Shown one piece after another: positions 22,262-32,540 of a DNA stretch of 64,000 bases. Each line of letters starts with the position of its first letter. Within the stretch, counting starts at the first letter, position 1. Under the pieces are notes generated by a model. It did not search any database, was not told the DNA's origin, and was given only the letters and a program-made list of their open reading frames with translations. Origin of the DNA: Pegoplata infirma (lineage: Eukaryota; Arthropoda; Insecta; Diptera; Anthomyiidae); contig OY992537.1 of the NCBI GenBank assembly GCA_963921195.1, forward strand, positions 129,292,694 to 129,356,693. The letters run 5' to 3'. The position numbers and the translations under genes are program-made.

Positions 22262-22721
22262 CACCCAGAAGAGTTTTACAGTAACTATTTACGGTTATTC
22301 AAAAAGTTTTTAGTTAAAGTTTTTTTAAACGTTTTATCGTTTGTTTTTTCAAAAAAACTAAAATATTGAATGATTTATACAGTTGGCAAAACAATTAACT
22401 ACAAAATTTACGGAAAAATATTTTTATCAGTTAAATTATTTGTGACTGATTATACCGTATAATTTTACAGAAGTACGGTTTTTTGTAGTTTGTTATCCAA
22501 AAAAAAAAATATTTTTAATCCACAAAATAAAAAATTGTAAACAGTTAAAATAACTGAAATATCATTTGTTTTTACGGAATGTCTAGTCATTTATTAACGT
22601 TTAAAAATAACTGAAAAAGTATGTTGTTTCAAATGAAATGTAAGTAGTCCGTTTTTTAAAAGGAAAAACGATTGTTTTAAACGTTTTTTCAGCTGAATTT
22701 ACTTACAAAATATTTTGAGTG
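22262..22721. mobile_element. TA-flanked element (CACCCAGAAG...ATTTTGAGTG)
   Basis: Flanked by TA (22260-22261 and 22722-22723). The left end is a diverged CACCCAGAAGAGTTTT; the right end TATTTTGAGTG is the standard terminus of the group. The interior carries repeated GTTTTTTAAACGTTT and AACTGAAA words in both orientations. Non-coding. Separated by only 35 bases from the next element of the same group. Confidence 0.55.
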
Positions 22722-22756
22722 TAATTTCAGTACTTGACTGAATTCTGCCCTTAGTA

Positions 22757-23572
22757 CACTCAAAAAATTATGTCATTAACTGCTTGTAGTTTATTTAAAA
22801 AGTTTTACGTTTAGTCGTTTTTAAAAGAAAAAACATTTGTTTGATGTTTAGTTTCTATTAATGACTACTTCTGTCCTTTGTTTCAAAAATAGCACACTAA
22901 AAATAAATACTTTCATTAATATTTAATTTTTAAAATCATTTATTTTTGTTCTGTAAGTAAAAACTACTGATTATTCTTTAAATTTTTAATGATTTGTGTA
23001 AGTAATTTTTTTTTAAATTGTTGGTATTTTTTAATGAGATATCATTAGTTTTTACCTACAAAAGTAGGTTATTTTTTTGTAAAAAAAATTCAAAATATTA
23101 TTTATAGAAATACACCAACATGTTTGTATCAAGTGATACAAATGGGTGGCACGATGGGTGAGTGTCTGGCCAGAATGTAGTTGATTGCGGGATCGATTCC
23201 CCAAAATTTTATTAAAAATTTTTAAAAAAATATTTCAATAGAAAATTGAAAAAAATAACCTACGAAATCATTAATTTTTAATGTTTTCGTAGGTTATTTT
23301 TTTGAAATTTGATGGTAAAAATAACAGAACTATCATTAATTTTTAATGTTTTCGTTGGTTATTTTTTTCGAATTTGTTGGTAAAAAAGAGTGAAAAAAAC
23401 GTAATTTTTTAATGTTTAATGTTATTTATTTTAGAAAATTTTGTCAACAGTAAACAATAAATGTTGATGTTTGTTAAAACAAGTGAATAATTACTGGGAT
23501 GGTTTTCAATTGTTTATTCACTGGTTTTAAATGTGTTTTTCATTTGTTTTTGCCTACAAAATATTTTGAGTG
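22757..23572. mobile_element. TA-flanked element (CACTCAAAAAATT...AATATTTTGAGTG)
   Basis: TA at 22755-22756 and 23573-23574, with mirrored ends CACTCAAAAAATT and AAAATATTTTGAGTG. The interior has inverted and direct repeats of TCATTAATTTTTAATG and GTAGGTTATTTTTTT. It also encloses the tRNA-like segment described next. 816 bp, no transposase frame. Confidence 0.7.
23140..23211 (+). other. tRNA-like segment with A-box and B-box (possible SINE head or tRNA relic)
   Basis: TGGCACGATGGG at 23147-23158 fits the polymerase III A-box and GGATCGATTCC at 23190-23200 fits the B-box, starting 43 bases later, which is tRNA-like spacing. The flanks do not form an acceptor stem, so it is not a functional tRNA. 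Local composition is less AT-rich than the surrounding element. Confidence 0.4.
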
Positions 23573-23574
23573 TA

Positions 23575-23755
23575 GGACTCTTCAAGACTTGAAGAAAAAA
23601 TCTCCGTTTCTGCACATTTTCAATTCCAAATTTTTATTTCTAATTCCCTGAAATATTACTAAGCTGTGTTTTAATGAAAATAAAAAAGCTGATTTCAGCC
23701 AAATGAAATGAAATTTGAGATTTTCCGTAACAAAAACTTCAAGGCTTTTTTTAGT
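23575..23755. other. Short AT-rich spacer
   Basis: Nothing recognised between the TA-flanked element and the mini-me copy. Confidence 0.4.
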
Positions 23756-24430
23756 TTAGTGGTAGATACAATTTTGATTATAAATATTTTATTTTGAGTA
23801 AAAAACTTTTTTTTGTCATTTTTGTAAAAAAAAAGAAAATTTAATAATTTTTGTTTTGAGTGTAAAATTTTTTTCGAGTGTAAATTTTTTTTAGTGTAAA
23901 AATATTTTTGAGTGACAAAACTACTTTTTAAAGTAATTTTGTGGCTTTGCAAAATTTATAAAGCTTGTCTTTTTAAGGCTTGGTTTTTTCAGCATGTGAA
24001 TTTAAGGTGAAGCGAATCTCAAAATTACACAATATAAACAAGGCCAGGGGAACACAAATACGCCAAACGTCAGCATCCTCAGAATTGCCTTTCGAAAGTT
24101 ATCGTGTTTTTTATCTCGTAAATTCGCGAAAAACCCTTGCCGAAATTCACTCTTTTACTCATAACTTTTGAACTACTGGACCGATTTGGCTGGGTTGCAA
24201 TAACAACCTGACCAGATAAATGCTCAACATATATGCTAAACTTCAGGAGCCTCTGTAAAGTCTTTCAAAAGTTAGCGGGTTGTCAACAGACAAGCAGACA
24301 GACGGACGGACATCGCTAGATCGTCTTAGAATCGATCGAGGATCATGACCTAGACCAATATTTCGAGGTGTTACAAACGGAATGACAAATTTATATATAC
24401 CCTCTATCATTAGGGTGGAGGGCATAAAAA
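23756..24430 (-). mobile_element. mini-me-type element, group A
   Basis: Minus-strand landmarks in order: TATGCCCTCCACCCTAATGA, GTCATTCCGTTTGTAACACC, AAGACGATCTAGCGATGTCC with a GTCY tract (about 24288-24312), CCAAATCGGTCCAGTAGTTC, and the TTTTTGAGTGACAAAA-type region shared with 10160-10260. The distal end (GTGGAGGGTATTC, ACTTG) is absent or decayed. Confidence 0.75.
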
Positions 24431-24600
24431 CTTAAATGCTTTAAAATCACCGACTACAAATGCGTGTAAAAAATATCTAGCACTAAACTAAAAAAAAGTT
24501 GAGTGCTTTCAAATGGAAAATGTCAACTATTATTTGCTTTTGATTTCATCCCATTCCGATTTGTATCACTTTGCAATTTAAACAAATGATTTCACTCTTT
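24431..24600 (+). repeat. Dispersed repeat arm (CAAATGCGTGTAAAAA)
   Basis: ATCACCGACTACAAATGCGT, ATCTAGCACTAAAC and TTTGATTTCATCCCATTCCG match segments at 45095-45190 and, in reverse complement, 44720-44845. Those two form an inverted pair inside the hAT-like element at 44.4-45.9 kb. This is an isolated copy of one arm. Confidence 0.55.
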
Positions 24601-25070
24601 AAAACACTGCATTTCCAAAAAAAAAACAACACAACATGTATATCCTTGAAAAAGAAAGTTTCAAATGTATGCGTGAGAGCATATTTCGTTGTTTTTTTTG
24701 TTAAATTTTGCGCGTACAAAAGTTTTTAGTAAACTTTTGAAATAAACAGCATTTGCTGCTAGCAGCAGCAATAGTTGCCGCACATGCAGAGTGCAAACAC
24801 CAACACTTACTTATCCCCACTACACATACTACATTATTGCTGTGAGTTGTTTACTCACCGAATAACAGAGTTGCCAGGTACTTTTTACCCGAAAAAATAA
24901 AAAAAATTATCCTCAAAAATTTCCAAATTATAAAAAACATATTTTTTTATTCGAGTGAAAAAATTTTCTTACACTTTTCTTTCTGCAGAAAAATTTGTTT
25001 TTTTGACAGATTTAACAATTGAATCCCCCCGAAAGCGTAAATTAACTATTTTTGATAATTTCTGTTTTAA
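24601..25070. other. Low-copy spacer
   Basis: Includes a GCTGCTAGCAGCAGCAATAG patch (about 24753) and otherwise AT-rich DNA. No gene signal. Confidence 0.4.
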
Positions 25071-25074
25071 ATTT

Positions 25075-25310
25075 TAAATTAATAAAAATTATTTATTATT
25101 CGACCTTTAAAATTCTATTTTGAGAAAGATTATTGTAGCTCAAGGTCATATTTATTTTTCTAATCATTATGATGATATTGTCAAAGTAACTATTTTTAAG
25201 GAACTATTTATGAAGTTGTTGGTTTTAAATCGATTGGTTTGGTCATTTTGCAAGACTTACTCGACATTTCGGAATATGTCAAATTCCATTATCAAAAGTA
25301 TTTAGCAAAT
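25075..25310 (-). repeat. Dispersed repeat S, minus orientation
   Basis: TATTGTAGCTCAAGGTCATA, TTGCAAGACTTACTCGACAT and ATTTAGCAAATTGACAATAT correspond in reverse order and orientation to the S family at 14.1 kb. Pairs with the plus-strand copy immediately downstream. Confidence 0.7.
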
Positions 25311-25319
25311 TGACAATAT

Positions 25320-25500
25320 CTAGTGGCAAAACATAAACGAAACACGTGTCGAGTAAGTCTTGCAAAATGACCAAACCAATCAATTTAAAACAAACAACTT
25401 TATAAATAGTTTCTTGAAAATTTGACAATATCGTCATAATGATTAGTAAAAGAAATGTGACCTTGAGCTAGAATAATCTTACTCAAAATATGTTTGATAA
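25320..25500 (+). repeat. Dispersed repeat S, plus orientation
   Basis: AACACGTGTCGAGTAAGTCT, TTGCAAAATGACC, ATTAGTAAAAGAAATGTGAC and CTTGAGCTAGAATAATCTTA: the S family in forward order. Together with the preceding copy it forms a near-symmetrical inverted pair with a very short centre. Confidence 0.7.
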
Positions 25501-25975
25501 TATTATTATATATTTTAATGGACATTTTACTGACCACCCCGAAATATTTTTTTGCAAAACCAAAAACTTTGGAATCTCTAAAGTAAATTTTATTGCTGGC
25601 AAGAAATCCCCAACATTGGGAAAACATCTCCAAGACTGGCAACCCTTCCCACAATCAACACAACAACTAAGCAACTAACGCGATCGCAATATTTGCAGCA
25701 AAATACAAACGGAAAAGATAAATCAAAAAACACAATTCGGTAAAAAAATATATAAAAAAAACAACAAATAATAATAACAAAACAAGTAACAATACCGAAT
25801 AAAAAACAACAACAAATAACTGCATTTGACCTTGTTTCGTTTTCGAGAATTTGCACAAATAATAATAAAAAAACAGTAAATAAAAAAAAAATACATACGA
25901 AAACCAAAAAAGAAACGGTTGATCCAGAACGATCGGTATTATACTCTACTCAAGGAATCTAGCAAATTACACAAA
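25501..25975. other. Low-copy spacer
   Basis: Less AT-rich than its surroundings around 25530-25700 (CCAACATTGGGAAAACATCT, CCAAGACTGGCAACCCTTCC), then A-rich with CAA/AAT runs. Open frames occur on both strands but none is recognisable and none extends beyond about 105 codons. Confidence 0.4.
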
Positions 25976-25979
25976 CTTC

Positions 25980-26405
25980 TATAATATTTCAGAAAGCATC
26001 AATTGAATTTTAGAAAAATCAAATTGAAATTCATAAACCGCAACTGAAAATTAGAAAATCCAAATTTTAATTTAGAAGACCCCTCAAAAATTTTATAAAA
26101 TTCGGGAAACCCCCCAAGTGAAATTCAGAAAAGCCCAAGTGAAATTCACAAAAGCCCAAAATAAATTTAGAAAAGCTCAATTGATAAGTATAATAATAGC
26201 AAAATTTAAATTCAGAACACCACAATTAAAAATTAAAAAATCCTTTAAAGTTCGTAAAAACCCAATTAAAATCCAGACAGTTCCACTTGAAATTCAGAAA
26301 ACACCTATTGAAATTTAGATAAGCCCAATTGAATTTAGAAAAATCTCAGTTTAAATTAAGGAAAGGCCAGTTGAAGTTCAGAAAATTATAATTGGATATT
26401 AGAAA
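25980..26405 (+). repeat. Degenerate 20-22 bp minisatellite (AATTGAAATTCAGAAAAGCC)
   Basis: Many imperfect copies of a unit close to AATTGAAATTCAGAAAAGCC. Units vary at most positions. The same unit type, in the opposite orientation (GCTTTTCTGAATT), borders the element at 49747-50626. A 66-codon frame here is a product of the repeat. Confidence 0.7.
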
Positions 26406-26754
26406 AATTCACAGAAGACGAATATGAAATTAAAATTATTGCTGTCTTCTTCATATATTTTTAGCGTTACAAACTTTAGCCTAAACTAATTATACCTGCT
26501 CTGTTTTATAGTATGGATAAATTTCAAATACTCATACACTTCTAATTCTTTTTCAGGGTATGGAAATAATCCATTATTAAAAACATTTTTTGCAAGTAAA
26601 TTTATTGAGCAAATGATATTCTACCTAGCAAAATTTCTTAAAGCGTTTCTAATTTAACCTGTTCTAGAACCAGTTCCACTTTCAACAGCGATACCATACA
26701 ACCGGTTATAGATTTAAATCCTGGGACCTAAAAGCAATGGATTTGTGGATCTGA
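26406..26754. other. Unassigned spacer
   Basis: No repeats or frames recognised. Phrase AACCTGTTCTAGAACCAGTT near 26655 is weakly palindromic. Confidence 0.4.
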
Positions 26755-26756
26755 TA

Positions 26757-27278
26757 CACACAAAAAAACTTATCAAAAAACTTGTCAAATTACTAGAAAA
26801 AGTCTCGTAATCCCATTTTACCAGTATTGACAGTTTTCCTTGTTTTTTTAAATTTTGTAATTTTTTATTTGTAATTTTAATTTTTTTTGTAATTTTAATT
26901 TTTTTTTTGTAATTTTACAAATTACCAAGATAATTTTACAAAAAAAAATCTAGTAAATACACGAGAATTCCCTGTAAGTTTTATTGCGTCAAAAAAGTTG
27001 TAAAGTTACAATTTTATTGGTTACAAACTTGTAAAATTACAAAAAAAATGGTAATTTGTACTAGGAACTCTCGTAAAATAGGTGGTAGCAAAAAATCTAG
27101 TTAAGTCACGAGAATTCTTTGTAAATTTTGTCGCGTCAAAAAAGTTGTAGATTTACAATTTTATTGGAAAAAACGTTGTAAAACTACAAAATTATTGGAA
27201 TTCTCGTCAAATAGGAGGTAGAAAAAAATAAAAACAACAATTTTTTCTTATAATTTTGCAAGGTTATTTTATTGAGTG
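26757..27278 (+). mobile_element. TA-flanked element J (GTCACGAGAATTC tandem core)
   Basis: TA on both sides, left end CACACAAAAAAACTT, right end TTTTATTGAGTG. After TAGAAAAAGTCTCGTAATCC the interior is a tandem repeat with a unit of about 125-145 bp containing AAAAATCTAGT, CACGAGAATTC, GTCAAAAAAGTTGTA and CTCGTAAAATAGG. Related copies lie at 39.25-39.77 kb (minus) and 52.5-53.0 kb. Confidence 0.7.
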
Positions 27279-27404
27279 TAAGAATTTCGTAAAAAAAAAT
27301 AGGTTTTTTAGTGAAAATTTAGTAAACAATATTTGGTAAAAAAATTGGACTTAAAAAATGTTTAAACAACATTATACTGAAATAATTTCCAATAAAAAAT
27401 TTAT

Positions 27405-27680
27405 CAGAAGTGAGTCAAAGATTTTTTTTTGATTGGATAAATACATTTTTTCATAAAATTTATTTGTATAACATTTCATTACAATCATGAAAATTATTAT
27501 AAATTTAATGAAAAAGTTTCATGTAAAGAAAAGTCATAAAATAAACGATTATTTTCATAAATGTAATAAAATTTTTTATAAATTTTATGAAAAAAAATCA
27601 TAGACATTATGAAATAATTATTATTATCATTGATCTAATGAATAAATTCATTGGACTAATACGAACAATGTTTTTCTTAC
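27405..27680. mobile_element. ATGAAA/TTTCAT-group element
   Basis: AGAAGTGAGTCAAAGATTTT followed by alternating TTTCATTA and TTAATGAAAAA words in both orientations. The same opening phrase occurs at 48690 and 62210, so these are one family. Ends are not well defined. Confidence 0.6.
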
Positions 27681-27708
27681 TTTCTAAATCATTTTGAATT
27701 TAAAGGTT

Positions 27709-28554
27709 ATATCGCCCATTTACTTGTAAAGTGTCATAACTAGGGATGTGATTTCCATGCAAATGCATGTTTTTTGTCGATGGACGATATTTTCTTTTCG
27801 AATCAAGAAATTTGCGATAAAATGGCATCGATTTGTTTTTGCATATTTTTGCATATTTTGATGAAAATGCATATTATTGCATATTTTGGTTTTAAATGCA
27901 TATTTTTTGCATATTTCCTACTTTGAAGTGCATATTTTTGCATATTTTGGCACAAACTAACAAAAACACAAATGAAATTTATTTGTTTAAAAAACTACAT
28001 ACATATTTTAAATTTTAAAAATTTATCTTGAAAGTGAGATAAAACATTTTTTTCTATTTTTATTTTTTTTTTGATAGATTGTCTAAATTTCTAAAAAAAA
28101 AATCTTGCTAACATGAAGTTTTAAGTGTTACTATATAAACCCGGCGTTATTTTTTTGGTTTTTAAGAAGTTTTTCGTATGAAAACAAGATTATTACTTCG
28201 CACATTTTATTTTTTAGTGCATATTTTAAGGTTTTTTAGTGCATATTTTAAATTTTTTAGCGCATATTTTAGATTTTTTAGTGCATGATAATCTCATCCC
28301 TAATCATAACTCAAAATATGTCATTTTTGAGTAAACGATACAGAATTATTTGTTAAATCCTGCTTGATATTGTGTCAAAAATTCGTATTAATATCTTTTA
28401 AACTCACCGTTTGAGAAAAGAACACGCAATTATAACATTTTCTATGTACGGGCCTTTTGCAATGTAAGCCAAGTTTCAATTAAAAACTTTAAAAAGGTTT
28501 TCTGTAAAATCAAACATTTTGAGTTATGACACTATACAAGTAAATGAGCGATAT
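27709..28554. mobile_element. Inverted-repeat element (ATATCGCYCATTTACTTGTA), split by a hAT-like MITE
   Basis: The left terminal repeat ATATCGCCCATTTACTTGTA is mirrored by TACAAGTAAATGAGCGATAT at the right. The interior matches the copy at 4313-4590 phrase by phrase. The hAT-like MITE at 27741-28302 is inserted in the left terminal repeat, between CATAAC and TCAAAA. Confidence 0.85.
27741..28302 (+). mobile_element. hAT-like MITE, GCATATTT family
   Basis: Left end TAGGGATGTGATTTCCATGC, right end GCATGATAATCTCATCCCTA. Flanking 8-bp repeats GTCATAAC (27733-27740) and ATCATAAC (28303-28310) agree at 7 of 8 positions. The interior closely follows the copy at 4782-5283, with extra GTGCATATTTTA repeats at the right end. 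Confidence 0.85.
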
Positions 28555-28599
28555 GAAATGTACCTAAATTTTCGAAGTATTCGTTCTTAGCTTTTGATT

Positions 28600-28838
28600 C
28601 GCTGAACCGATTTTGGTTAAATGCAATACCAAACTTGACAAGGCATCGAAAACTACCTGTCGTAAATAAAGGTCATCGCTCTTTGATATCTTGGCCGTGA
28701 TCACCAATTAAACAGCCAAGAGCACATAACTAAATCGACTTTAAATCGATCGATAGTCACCCATTTATACTTTAAGAGGTCCCACAACGATATTTCGATG
28801 TGTTCCAAACGCAATGGCAAATTTATATCTGGGGAGTT
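28600..28838 (-). mobile_element. mini-me-type fragment, group A-like
   Basis: Minus-strand order: ATAAATTTGCCATTGCGTTT, GGAACACATCGAAATATCGT, GATCGATTTAAAGTCGATTT, then GGTGATCACGGCCAAGATAT and GAAAACGGTTCAGCGAATC-like sequence, as in the copy at 3541. The GTCY tract is lost. Confidence 0.6.
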
Positions 28839-28865
28839 CCATGACATATCGGACGCTTTAAGTTT

Positions 28866-29532
28866 TTATACTCTCCAACCACAGTATGGGGTATACTCAC
28901 TTTGTCATTCCGTATGTAACGCATCGAAATATAGGTCTAGGACCCCATAAAGTATATATATTATTGATCAGTGATCGATTCTAAGACATTCTAGCGATGT
29001 CCGTCCATCCGTCTGTCTGTGGAAGACACGATTCAAAGATTAAAAGAGCTATACTCCTGAAGTTTGGCACAAATATATCTTATGGTCATAGGCTGGTTAA
29101 GTTCAAAGATGGTCAAAATCGGACCAGGGGGAAAAAGTTCCCCTTTGGGGAACTAAACCCACCTCTGAAAAACACCATATTTTTACATGATTTTTTGTGT
29201 TTTTGTTTAACAAATGCAACATTTTTATGCTTCAAGAAGCTCAAAGTTCTGCATTTGGACCCGGGGTATTAGAAAATATCGTTTTTTTCGGCCAGCGCCC
29301 CTTTTGTGGGCGTGGATTAAAAAAAAAAATTAAAATAATGATTAACTTGTATTTCTTTAGTGCGAAAAGCATAAGAATGAATTTTTAAACATATATTTCG
29401 TGGGGAAATTTGCCCCCCAATGACCACTGCCGACCTCCCCTCCCCCAAAAAAAGTATACGACCCTGGATTTTTTTTTTGCATGTTGGAGGGTATAAAAGA
29501 TTTGGCAGAGCCGAATTTAACACTCTTACTTG
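28866..29532 (+). mobile_element. mini-me-type element, group B, full length
   Basis: TATACTCTCCAACCACAGTA, GTCATTCCGTATGTAACGCA, AAGACATTCTAGCGATGTCC and a GTCY tract (about 28998-29022), then GGTCATAGGCTGGTTAAGTT, GAACTAAACCCACCTCTGAA and a C-rich segment. It ends GGAGGGTATAAAAGATTTGG then AGCCGAATTTAACACTCTTA and CTTG. It is the best reference copy for group B in the window. The open frames inside it are not genes. Confidence 0.85.
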
Positions 29533-30235
29533 TTTTTTCCAAAAAAAGAGCATTAAAGTACTTTTCTTTAAAAAAGTACTTTTTTAGAAAAAAGTCCCTT
29601 TTTTTAGAAAAAATGTACTGTTTTAAAAAGAAGTACATTTTTTTAGAAAAAAGTAATTATTTTAGAACAAAGTACTTTTTTCTAAAAAGTTCTAAAAAAA
29701 TTTACTTTTTTAAAAAAGTACTTTTTTGTCTAAGAAGTAAATATCTAAAAAGAACTATTTTTTCTGTAATAAAACTTTTTAGGAAAAAAAGTACCATTTT
29801 TCCTAAATAAGTACTTTTTTGTCTTAAAGGTTATATAGTTTGTTTCTAAAATAGTTCTATTTTACCAAAAAAGTGCTCTTTTTTCTAAAAAAATCTTTTT
29901 TTTTTTTTAAAAAGTACTTTTTTCTACAAAAAAAAAAAACATTTTCTAAAATATACTATTTTACCAAAAAAGTGCTCTTTTTCGTAAAAAAAAAAACTTA
30001 CTTTTTAAAAAAGTACTTTTTTCTAAAAAAAAATCTTTCTTTTTAAAAAACACTTTTTTTCTAAAAAAATCCTTCTATTAAAAAAGTACTTTTTTCTAAA
30101 AAAAAAAAAAAAAACACTTTCTTTTTAAAAAAGTATTTTTTTTATTATTTTTCCTACAAAAGGCACTATTTTTTCTAAAAAAAAGTACTATTTTTTTTAA
30201 CTCTGTTTTTTATATATTGTTGGACTTTATATTTT
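29533..30235. repeat. GTAC minisatellite, first block
   Basis: Repeated AAAAAAGTACTTTTTTCTAA-type units with variable A/T-run lengths. The unit is close to its own reverse complement, so orientation is ambiguous. Open frames are low-complexity artefacts. Confidence 0.85.
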
Positions 30236-30244
30236 ATAACTAAA

Positions 30245-30562
30245 GTTTTTATTTATTTCGGTTTGAGTCCATGTTAATTATTTCTGAGAAATAATTATTT
30301 TTGTTGTACAATGAGAAAATCTGAAAAAAATTAATTGACAACACAGGCTAAGTGGAGATGTCGACAGCTTTCGGAAGAAGCCACCCTTCCTTCGTCAGCA
30401 CTCTTCGATTGTCACTGTAGGTGTGTAAGATTCCGAAAGCTGTCGACATCTCCACTTAGCCTGTGTTGTCAATTAATTTTTTTCAGATTTTCTCATTGTA
30501 CAACAAAAATAATTATTTCTCAGAAATAATTAACATGGACTCAAACCGAAATAAATAAAAAC
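30245..30562. repeat. 131-bp-arm perfect palindrome with 56-bp loop
   Basis: The left arm 30245-30375 reads as the exact reverse complement of 30432-30562 by eye, including TTTCGGTTTGAGTCCATGTT and CTAAGTGGAGATGTCGACAG. The loop at 30376-30431 includes CACCCTTCCTTCGTCAGCAC. It interrupts the GTAC minisatellite. The 64-codon frame across it is incidental. It could be a foldback transposon or a recent inverted duplication. Confidence 0.9.
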
Positions 30563-30690
30563 TTCAGTTAAAAAGTACTATTTTTTAAGAAAGTACTATT
30601 TTTTCTAAAAAAGTACTTTTTTCTAAAACAGTACTTTTTTTCTAAAACAGTGCTTTTTTTCTAAAAAAGTACTATTTTTTCTAAAATCTA
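30563..30690. repeat. GTAC minisatellite, second block
   Basis: Continuation of the AAAAAAGTACTATTTTTTCT units after the palindrome, consistent with the palindrome having inserted in the array. Confidence 0.8.
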
Positions 30691-31379
30691 ATATTATCTA
30701 GTTCTAACTTTGGACTCTAGGATCTTTTCGCGGAAATGACATTCTGAAAAATTTTTTTTTGGAAATTCATAATCCCCAATCGCGGCCAAAGCAAAAAAAA
30801 AACTATAAAATATTAATGTGCCCCCAATAACTGAAATTTTGCAAAAAAAAAAAAAAAAAAACACAAAATTTTTTGCAAACCCTGTTCCTTAAAAAACCCC
30901 CTTCAAATTTGTTTTCCCTAAAACTAATGTGTGCACACGATAACTTAACGGCGCGTCTAATATATACTTATTGCTAAATTCATTCGTTGCTGCTGTATGG
31001 CAATGATGACGTTATTTGGCGCAGCACAACAAATTCTTTGCTGCACAAGTGCTTTTAGTATCTTTGCTGTTTGTGTTCTTACTTGCTACTCTAACTGATT
31101 GTTTTAAATGAATTTGTTTTTATTATTTTCTTCTTCAAGGTTTTTTGTTACACATACAAAAAACCTGAAAAAATCGCATTTTAAAATACAGTGGATAGCG
31201 ATTAAATGATTCCAATTTTTAAGCGTTGCCGCCTGCTTAAAGGCTCCAAAAGTGCATGAAATATTTTTCCCTGAAAACCATTCTATAAAACAAAATCATT
31301 CTTAGCGTTAAAAAATTGTTCAATTCTCTCGAAAGTTTGATTTTTTTAACGGAAAATGATAAAAATATTTAGTGTTTAC
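30691..31379. other. Low-copy spacer
   Basis: Includes a run of about 20 A (30845-30865). A more balanced segment at 30930-31110 (CACACGATAACTTAACGGCG, GCAATGATGACGTTATTTGG) is the least AT-rich part here, but no frame or motif is recognised. Confidence 0.4.
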
Positions 31380-31520
31380 TTAGAAGTACTTTTTGAAAAA
31401 AAGTACTTTTGGAAAAAAACATCTATCATAAAAAGTACTTTTTCATAAAAAGTACTTTTTCATAATAAAGTACCTTTTCATAATAAAAGTACTTTTTCAT
31501 ACAAAATTGCTTTGTAAAAA
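31380..31520. repeat. GTAC minisatellite, short block
   Basis: Several AAAAAGTACTTTTTCATA units, same family as at 29.5 and 35.6 kb. Confidence 0.8.
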
Positions 31521-32540
31521 AAAAATGTTGTCAAGGCCCTTCAAAATATTACATGTTTTTCAGGCACATTTATTTAAGGCCTACTGTATAACATTTTTTT
31601 TATTAAATAATAACAAGCGGGAAATGCGCGTCTTTTTAAATTTAAAATTCTGATTAATTTGATTTGAATAAAATTTTATTTTATTTGAAATAAATTTATT
31701 TTTTTTTTCTCGTTGCTTTTTTTTTGACGAGACACTAAAATTTGTTGTTCTTGGTCAGTTTTTTGTTTTATTTTTAGAAAAAAAAAAAATTAAAACGAAA
31801 ATTTTAATAAATTATACTAAATATTTGTTAATACATTAATTTATGAAACAAAAAAAAAAAAACACTCTTACCTTCTACTGACTACCTCTACACCCAAAAA
31901 ATTTATATTTATTACTGTCTTTCTATATTTATTTATATATAAAAATTTTATTTTATCTTTAGAATAACCGTAGAATGACAAACTTATGGAACTGGGACAC
32001 TTGTGTGCAGTAAAAATGCCATTTACTTAATATAGCACATTAATAATGTTTCTAATTTTGCTGCTACTGCTGCAGCTGATTTTGCTGTTACTTTTGCTGT
32101 TGCTTTTGCTGTTTGTAGACACTTTTCTCTATTTAGCTACAACATACACGTTATTATTGCTGGGGCTTTGTTGTCGTCGTCGCTCTTAATTTTTTTATAT
32201 GCGTCATTATTTTATTGTTTTTAATGAATTTAGCATTTGAAAACAAAACAAAAATAAATGCCTGTGCGCCTGTCTATTTCTTCATTTAAAAGCAACTGTA
32301 TCAAGTAATTACTTTATTGAATTTAGAAAAAATAAAAATAAATAAACAAATTTATATTTGTAGTTGTTGCATTATATTGCTTTTGCATTTCAATGCCATT
32401 TTTATTTATATTAGCTTTTAGCGGTTTTATTTAATTATTTAAAAAAAAAAAAAGTATCAACTGGTGTATATATAAATATGTACTGTACCTACTATATAAA
32501 TCCAAAATACTCTACACATTTCCTAATCAAAATATAGAAA
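31521..32540. other. Low-copy spacer with simple repeats
   Basis: A GCT-rich simple repeat runs at about 32060-32112 (TTTTGCTGTTACTTTTGCTG), with TTGTTGTCGTCGTCGCTC at about 32170. Otherwise AT-rich DNA with no shared repeats. No gene signal. Confidence 0.5.

Noticed and set aside
29481..29810. 109-codon plus-strand frame rich in K, F and Y
   Set aside because: It is a translation of the GTAC minisatellite.
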